A stretch of 18,453 nucleotides of DNA from Oscillospiraceae bacterium (GTDB taxonomy: Bacteria; Bacillota; Clostridia; Oscillospirales; Oscillospiraceae): positions 1 to 18,453 of the forward strand of contig JAIEFH010000272.1 of NCBI GenBank assembly GCA_029067025.1. Direction: 5' to 3'. The notes beneath the pieces are model-generated. The model searched no databases and was not told the DNA's origin. It saw only the letters and a list, made by a program, of their open reading frames with translations. This document shows positions 14,921 to 18,453 of this stretch, one piece after another. The stretch's first letter is position 1. Each line of letters begins with the position of its first letter. Both the position numbers and the translations under genes were made by a program.

Positions 14921-15436
14921 TCAAACGTTATCCTGGGCCGCCCTACGGCTTTCCAGGCCGTAATAGTCGTTTATGATCTTCGCGCTGGTTGCCTCGTTGT
15001 ACGAGGCAATCAGCATATCAAGCCATATATGAAAAAGCTTGCCGTGCTCCGGCTCGCTCCGTCCGGTAATGTGGGCCAGCTCATGCAGGAGGACAAAGGC
15101 GGCGTATTCATCACCCCTCTGCAATGCCTGAACAGAAACACCGATGGAGGAAACACGCCGTCCGTCCGGCTCGTGTATGTGTACGCTGCTGTAGCCATCA
15201 AATCCGGCAAGGTTCGGTGGCTGCTGCCGTTGGTCGTAGCAGTAGACCAGTGAAAGGCTGCTTTTCATGATTACCCGTTGCAGGGCAAGTATAATGCCCG
15301 TAAATATCCGCTTTGTTTCTGTGCCCAAATGGGGATCCTGACAACGGATAAGCCCTTGCTTTTCCAGCTCCCGCAATGCGGTGTCATGGTCTCGCTGTAG
15401 TGCCGCCATATCGTGCCAGCGGTCAAGCTCCTTCAC
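14921..15436 (-). CDS. SprT-like zinc metallopeptidase-domain protein
   Basis: It has 171 residues. The zinc motif is H118-E-L-A-H122 with a third histidine at 131 (HELAHITGRSEPEHGKLF), the spacing seen in SprT/WLM-type domains. The preceding segment (YDQRQQPPNLAGFDGY...IHEPDGRR) resembles the beta-sheet lead-in of such domains, and a charged helix forms the N-terminus. SprT-like enzymes act on proteins, including DNA-bound ones; the substrate here is unknown. The start is GTG 15436, overlapping the TGA of the upstream frame (GAGTGAAG), which indicates translational coupling to a gene now present only as a fragment. No zinc-ribbon tail is present, so it is shorter than classical SprT. Confidence 0.7.
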   Translation of the reverse strand: MKELDRWHDMAALQRDHDTALRELEKQGLIRCQDPHLGTETKRIFTGIILALQRVIMKSSLSLVYCYDQRQQPPNLAGFDGYSSVHIHEPDGRRVSSIGVSVQALQRGDEYAAFVLLHELAHITGRSEPEHGKLFHIWLDMLIASYNEATSAKIINDYYGLESRRAAQDNV

Positions 15437-15630
15437 TCTGCTTCATTCTCCTTCACCTGGCAGTCTGCCTCCCTCTGAAGCTCAGGCATATAAATCACCA
15501 CGTCGCTGCCGTCAACCTCTCCAATGGCCAGACGCCCCACGTCATCGTCCGGGCCTGGACGGATATGGAGGAATGCCCCCGCCGCCTTTGCGAGAAGTTC
15601 ACCCGCTCGTATGCTCCTTCTTTCCCATTT
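15433..15630 (-). pseudogene. 3' end of an element gene that overlapped the SprT-like gene
   Basis: A 65-codon open stretch without a usable start ends in TGA overlapping the GTG of the SprT-like gene. Its composition is that of a real protein end (LLAKAAGAFLHIRPGPDDDV, then AIGEVDGSDVVIYMPEL). The 5' part has been replaced by the glycosyltransferase fragment, which is in another frame. AAGGAG at about 15619-15624 is too close to any start. Family unknown. Confidence 0.5.
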
Positions 15631-15827
15631 TCAAGTACATATTGGAAAGTGGACACGGCGCAATCAGCATTTTCCGCCAAAAGGTCACCTACCAGGCAGG
15701 AAAAGTAGTTTTCTGATATAAGGTCGTCCGGGTCAATGAAGGACAGCAGCGGCGCGGTTGCGGCATCTATCCCAGCGTTCCGGGCCGCTGAAACCCCGGC
15801 ATTTTCCTGATGGATTAAGTTAGCGAT
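15600..15827 (-). pseudogene. Internal fragment of a family 2 glycosyltransferase
   Basis: About 75 residues match the middle of a GT2 (GT-A fold) enzyme: HQENAGVSAARNAGI, then the metal-binding FIDPDD, then a helix and FQYVLENGKEGAYERV. The nucleotide-binding start (VSVIIPVYN type) and the C-terminal half are absent. Upstream the frame runs into the end of the DUF6291-like gene. Downstream it runs out of frame through the gene fragment ending at 15433. It cannot be an active enzyme. Its presence between element genes indicates past recombination with a polysaccharide locus. Confidence 0.75.
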
Positions 15828-15836
15828 TGCATACTT

Positions 15837-15860
15837 ATAGCATAGTGATAGGTATGCTAT
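15837..15860. repeat. Inverted repeat at the glycosyltransferase fragment boundary
   Basis: ATAGCATA (15837-15844) and TATGCTAT (15853-15860) are perfect inverted copies 8 bases apart. A second nested pair, GATAGG/CCTATC, overlaps. They lie between the DUF6291-like stop (15863) and the first recognisable GT2 residue. They could be a terminator stem or a recombination scar. Confidence 0.4.
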
Positions 15861-15862
15861 GC

Positions 15863-16135
15863 CTATCCGTTCTCCCCTTTCCCCCATCTTCCATCATTCC
15901 CCTTTTTTGCACCGTCGCATTTTTTCTTGTAGGCTACTCGCCCCCGGTCTATATCAGCCCTCATGATCTCAAAAACCTTCCCGGCCACGCCCTGGAGGTT
16001 TTCTTTTGTGCCATACAGATAATAATTCACCGTTGCTTTGATAGCTTTTGCCGCCTCGTCATCCGGCATAAGAGAAAACATCAGCGCCGCTTCCCTGTAC
16101 GTCATGTAACCAGGCATTTCTTTTTTTCTGTCCAA
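15863..16135 (-). CDS. DUF6291-like small element protein
   Basis: It has about 90 residues. The core MTYREAALMFSLMPDDEAAKAI...YYLYGTKENLQ...KVFEIMRADIDRGRVAYKKK resembles DUF6291 proteins of phages and integrative elements, several of which lie near replication genes; the function is not established. The C-terminus is short and Lys/Gly-rich (GAKKGNDGRWGKGENG) and may be truncated at the boundary with the foreign fragment. I prefer the TTG at 16135 because GGAGGTG lies 6 bases before it. A GTG at 16156 in the same frame has no ribosome site and would translate through that GGAGGTG. It follows the excisionase-like gene on the same strand. Confidence 0.6.
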   Translation of the reverse strand: MDRKKEMPGYMTYREAALMFSLMPDDEAAKAIKATVNYYLYGTKENLQGVAGKVFEIMRADIDRGRVAYKKKCDGAKKGNDGRWGKGENG

Positions 16136-16214
16136 CTTATTCACCTCCATCTTCACTCCATTTTTACCACCGTTTCATTTTGCTTTACCGATTGGTAAAG
16201 CCCTGCCAAAAAAT

Positions 16215-16430
16215 TTAGCCCGCTTCCTCAGCGACTCGCCCGCTCGCTTGGGCCAGACTCTCCCGGTCAAGTTGCTCTACCAGCAGATCATAGTTGACCA
16301 AAAAACGGTTGCCGCTGTAAATGCCGGGGCATCGGCCTTGCGCGACCATGCGGCGCAAGTTGCTTTCTGACATAATACCCGTCTTGGCAGTTTGCCGGAC
16401 TGTCAGAAATTTGGAACTTGGCCTTGTCAT
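16215..16430 (-). CDS. Excisionase-like helix-turn-helix protein
   Basis: It has 71 residues. The pattern FLTVRQTAKTGIMSESNLRR, then MVAQGRCPGIYSGNRFLVNY, is the winged-helix fold of the MerR/excisionase (HTH_17) class, in which a short helix-turn-helix is followed by a wing and a Leu-rich helix (LLVEQLDRES). In such elements Xis binds next to the attachment site and directs the integrase toward excision. The ribosome site is GGAAGGTG before ATG 16430. It is transcribed from the - strand promoter at 16518-16546, opposite to the repressor and integrase, as expected of an early or excision gene. Confidence 0.75.
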   Translation of the reverse strand: MTRPSSKFLTVRQTAKTGIMSESNLRRMVAQGRCPGIYSGNRFLVNYDLLVEQLDRESLAQASGRVAEEAG

Positions 16431-16462
16431 TGTCTTTCACCTTCCCTTTACGTAAATTATCG

Positions 16463-16491
16463 TTGACAGTCTACATCATCCCGCGTATAAT
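16463..16491 (+). promoter_or_regulatory. Consensus promoter of the repressor-integrase operon
   Basis: TTGACA (16463-16468), a 17-base spacer and TATAAT (16486-16491) are a perfect sigma-A consensus. The expected start near 16498 gives a leader of about 85 bases that runs through the opposing promoter. Confidence 0.85.
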
Positions 16492-16517
16492 GAAACCGAA
16501 TGATTGTTGATGAAATC

Positions 16518-16546
16518 ATAATAACCATTACAATCGTTTATGTCAA
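16518..16546 (-). promoter_or_regulatory. Promoter of the excisionase-like gene, facing the repressor promoter
   Basis: On the - strand TTGACA (16546-16541), 17 bases and TATTAT (16523-16518) form a strong promoter with a start near 16511. It points at the + strand promoter, so the two transcripts overlap and polymerases would collide. Confidence 0.8.
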
Positions 16547-16583
16547 TAGTTATCACCAATGCTGAAAAAAGGGGTGCAATTAT

Positions 16584-17147
16584 ATGGGGGAATCAACATT
16601 TGGGAAACGTTTGGCAGTAATTATGCAGAAGAAAGATATAAGCCGGGCAACGCTCAAAGATGCAACCGGAATATCGCTTCAGTCTATCAGCAACTACTTG
16701 AAGGATAAGCGAAAGCCAGATTGCGAAATGGTTGCCGAAATCGCAAAGGCTCTAAATATATCCGCTGATTATCTTTTGGGGTTGTCTGAAGTATCAACAC
16801 GAAACGAGACAATACAAGGGATCAACAAAGAAACCGGCCTATGGGAGAATGCAATAGCAATACTTAAGACAGAGAAGGTTTGCGGGGATAATAATATGAG
16901 CGATTTTGTTAGCTATTTAGTCATGAATACAAATTTTCAAAAACTTATCAGTGCAATTAAGCAAAAAAACAACTATTCTGGTTCTGCTGTCTGTTCTCTG
17001 GATGTGGACGGCAAGGATCAAGAAATTCTCATGGGTCATTTATGGAAAGTTATCGTTACTGATTTGTTTTGGGAAATTGTGGAAGGCTACACAGCAAAAC
17101 CAGGCGAAATCATGGTAGGCTATAAGGTAGGTGAAAATAATGGCTAA
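16584..17147 (+). CDS. XRE-family (Cro/cI-type) repressor
   Basis: It has 187 residues. Residues about 5-65 are an XRE helix-turn-helix domain: FGKRLAVIMQKKDISRATLK, SLQSISNYLKDKRKP as the recognition region, then ALNISADYLLGLSE. The remaining 120 residues form a probable dimerisation domain I do not recognise; no Ser-Lys LexA-type self-cleavage pair is evident. It is likely the maintenance repressor of the island, acting on the adjacent facing promoters. AAGGGGTG lies before ATG 16584. The gene is distinctly more AT-rich than its neighbours. Its last 8 bases overlap the integrase start, so the two are translationally coupled. Confidence 0.85.
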   Translation: MGESTFGKRLAVIMQKKDISRATLKDATGISLQSISNYLKDKRKPDCEMVAEIAKALNISADYLLGLSEVSTRNETIQGINKETGLWENAIAILKTEKVCGDNNMSDFVSYLVMNTNFQKLISAIKQKNNYSGSAVCSLDVDGKDQEILMGHLWKVIVTDLFWEIVEGYTAKPGEIMVGYKVGENNG

Positions 17148-18327
17148 CATCCAAGAGCGCCGGGACAAGTCCGGCAAGCTGATCTCCTACTCCGTCCGTG
17201 TCCACCGGGGCCGGGGGCCGGATGGACGGCAACTCAAACCTTGGACAGCTACTTTTGACGTGTCCCCCACCTGGACAGAAAAGAGCGCAAGAAAAAAGGC
17301 AGAGGCTTTCGCCGCCACCTTTGAGAAGGAGTGCAGGGAGGGAACCGCCGGCGATAGCCGGTTGAAGTTCGCCGAATACGCCGATTATGTAATTTCCCTG
17401 AAGGAGCAACGGGGAGCAAAGCACTCTACCATCGTCCTCTATCGGGGGCTTACCAGCCGGATATATCCGGCAATCGGCCACCTGAAGCTGAAGGACATCC
17501 GGGCCGACCATCTGAACAGCCTTTATACCTCTCTGGGCAAACCCGGCCAGAACAAGCGCACCGGGGGCGGGCTGTCCGCAAAATCCATCCTGGAGCACCA
17601 CCGCCTGATTTCCACCGTGCTGGATCAAGCGGAAAAGGAGTCGCTTGTCCCCTTCAACGTTGCCAGCAAAGCCACATTGCCAAAGCTGGAACGGCATGAA
17701 GTGGCTTACTTCCAGCCGGAACAGGTGGAGGCCATTTGGGACGCTCTGGAGCTGGAGCCGGTCAAGTGGAAAACCCTCGTTCATATGCTGCTGATCACCG
17801 GCGCACGGCGCGGGGAAATCCTGGGCCTGAAGTGGGACAAAGTGGACTTTGAGGGAAACAAAATCCATATCTGCAACAACGTGCTCTACAGTGCCGACCG
17901 GGGAATCTATGAGGACAGCCCCAAAACGGCTACATCAAACCGCTTTGTCACCCTCCCACTTGAAACCATGAAGCTCCTTCGCAAATATCAGGCTTGGCAG
18001 AATGAGGAACGGCTTCGCCTGGGGGAATACTACCAGCCCCAGGGCTTTGTATTCGCCCAGGACAACGGGAAGCCCATGCACCCGGACAGCGTGGCCACAT
18101 GGTTGGACAGGTTCAGCAAGCGGCACGGCCTCCCCCACGTCAACCCCCACACATTCCGGCACACAATGGCCTCCATGCTCTACTTCAACGGCGTGGACAG
18201 CGTGAGCATCAGTAAGCGGGGCCATGCACAGGTCAGCACCACCGCCAACATCTACGCCCATGTCATGGAGGAAGCCGACCAGCGCAACGCAGATATACTG
18301 GCCGACGTGTTCCTGAGAAAGGCTTGA
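17140..18327 (+). CDS. int: Tyrosine site-specific integrase
   Basis: It has 395 residues and catalyses integration and excision of the island. The N-terminal 60 residues (IQERRDKSGKLISYSVRVHR) are an arm-binding-type domain. About 70-170 is the SAM-like core-binding domain. The C-terminal catalytic domain has R223 (TGARRGEILGLKW), a Lys near 262 (PKTATSNRFVTLP), H337 and R340 (HTFRH), H362 (in RGH rather than the common LGH) and nucleophile Y372 (TTANIYAHV). All catalytic residues are present and the C-terminus is intact. The start is ATG 17140 inside the repressor's last codons with AGGTAGGTG upstream; a GTG at 17131 is less likely. Repeats and a terminator follow, as expected for an integrase next to its attachment site. 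Confidence 0.95.
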   Translation: MANIQERRDKSGKLISYSVRVHRGRGPDGRQLKPWTATFDVSPTWTEKSARKKAEAFAATFEKECREGTAGDSRLKFAEYADYVISLKEQRGAKHSTIVLYRGLTSRIYPAIGHLKLKDIRADHLNSLYTSLGKPGQNKRTGGGLSAKSILEHHRLISTVLDQAEKESLVPFNVASKATLPKLERHEVAYFQPEQVEAIWDALELEPVKWKTLVHMLLITGARRGEILGLKWDKVDFEGNKIHICNNVLYSADRGIYEDSPKTATSNRFVTLPLETMKLLRKYQAWQNEERLRLGEYYQPQGFVFAQDNGKPMHPDSVATWLDRFSKRHGLPHVNPHTFRHTMASMLYFNGVDSVSISKRGHAQVSTTANIYAHVMEEADQRNADILADVFLRKA

Positions 18328-18330
18328 TTT

Positions 18331-18375
18331 TTGGGGCGAGTTGATTTGGGGCGAGTTGAATTAAAGTTGAATTTT
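18331..18375 (+). repeat. Right cluster of AGTTGA motifs with a 15-bp tandem repeat (putative arm sites)
   Basis: TTGGGGCGAGTTGA occurs twice in tandem (18331-18344 and 18346-18359). AGTTGAATT (18354-18362) and AGTTGAATTTT (18365-18375) continue the series. These match the left-end motifs at 12473-12512 in sequence and orientation. The position just after int and before the expected tRNA fits integrase arm-binding sites. Confidence 0.55.
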
Positions 18376-18414
18376 CCGAGCGGGCGTAAAATTGAATTGC
18401 TCGAAAAAGTAAAG

Positions 18415-18449
18415 AAAAGCGGTCATTTCTTATCGAAATGACCGCTTTT
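18415..18449 (+). terminator. Integrase terminator (bidirectional)
   Basis: A perfect 15-bp stem (AAAAGCGGTCATTTC at 18415-18429 with its complement at 18435-18449) and loop TTATC. The stem itself supplies A-runs and T-runs, so it can work on both strands. It lies 88 bases after the int stop. Confidence 0.85.
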
Positions 18450-18453
18450 GTGG

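Larger units (their letters stand above)
12330..18453. mobile_element. Integrative genomic island inserted in a tRNA gene (right end outside the window)
   Basis: The left limit is a 3' tRNA half cut at the anticodon loop. The right part has a tyrosine integrase followed by the same AGTTGAAT motifs found near the left limit. Between them are an excisionase-like gene, an XRE repressor, an RHH protein, a Uma2 nuclease and small genes. No relaxase, type IV secretion, capsid or replication gene is present, so the island is not self-transmissible as seen. Internal gene fragments suggest it has lost cargo. It should end just past 18453 at an intact copy of the tRNA on the - strand. Confidence 0.8.

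Noticed and set aside
15495..15887. Intact 130-residue glycosyltransferase gene
   Set aside because: It lacks the N-terminal nucleotide-binding strand and the C-terminal half, and its start region is only the overlap with the DUF6291-like gene.

Overview
The window looks like chromosome from a GC-rich member of the Clostridia, most likely Oscillospiraceae (Flavonifractor/Lawsonibacter-like). The evidence is a YcdB/YcdC-plus-SLH surface protein, strong GGAGG ribosome sites, consensus sigma-A promoters and Firmicutes-type integrative-element genes. This placement comes from gene content only. No rRNA or other taxonomic marker is present.

Bases 1-12.3 kb are ordinary chromosome. On the + strand is the 3' part of a surface-anchored YcdB/YcdC-SLH protein, with an apparent one-base frameshift near base 66. 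A compact de novo pyrimidine operon follows on the - strand, transcribed pyrC-carB-pyrF-pyrB from one good promoter (about 8134-8162) to a terminator at 1690-1720. It covers carbamoyl phosphate synthesis (large subunit only), aspartate transcarbamylation, dihydroorotate formation and OMP decarboxylation. carA, pyrD/pyrK and pyrE are not in the window. PyrB carries a C-terminal zinc-ribbon tail like the zinc domain of PyrI, but without the PyrI nucleotide-binding domain. Divergent from pyrC is a 1236-residue BvgS-type hybrid sensor kinase: two periplasmic-type solute-binding domains, one TM segment, HisKA/HATPase and two receiver domains.

From about 12.33 kb to the right edge lies a small integrative island. 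Its left boundary is a 43-nt 3' half of a tRNA, probably Arg(ACG), on the - strand. Its 5' half is replaced by element DNA exactly at the anticodon loop. The right side carries a tyrosine integrase (17140-18327) followed by repeated AGTTGAAT-type motifs that also occur next to the left boundary, as expected for integrase arm sites. The intact tRNA should lie just beyond the right edge. Inside are a two-gene operon (ribbon-helix-helix protein plus Uma2-family nuclease) with three copies of ATGATTGCGCAA over divergent promoters; two or three small + strand genes; a - strand set of accessory genes (excisionase-like, DUF6291-like, SprT-like metalloprotease); and an XRE repressor overlapping the integrase gene. 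The xis-like and repressor/integrase modules are driven by two consensus promoters that face each other.

The island also shows scars. A glycosyltransferase-2 fragment lies between element genes, the 3' end of another gene survives beside it, and two convergent genes are cut off where they meet near 14.715 kb. The most interesting candidates are the RHH-Uma2 operon with its operator array, the anticodon-loop attachment site with its arm repeats, and the PyrB-zinc-tail fusion.
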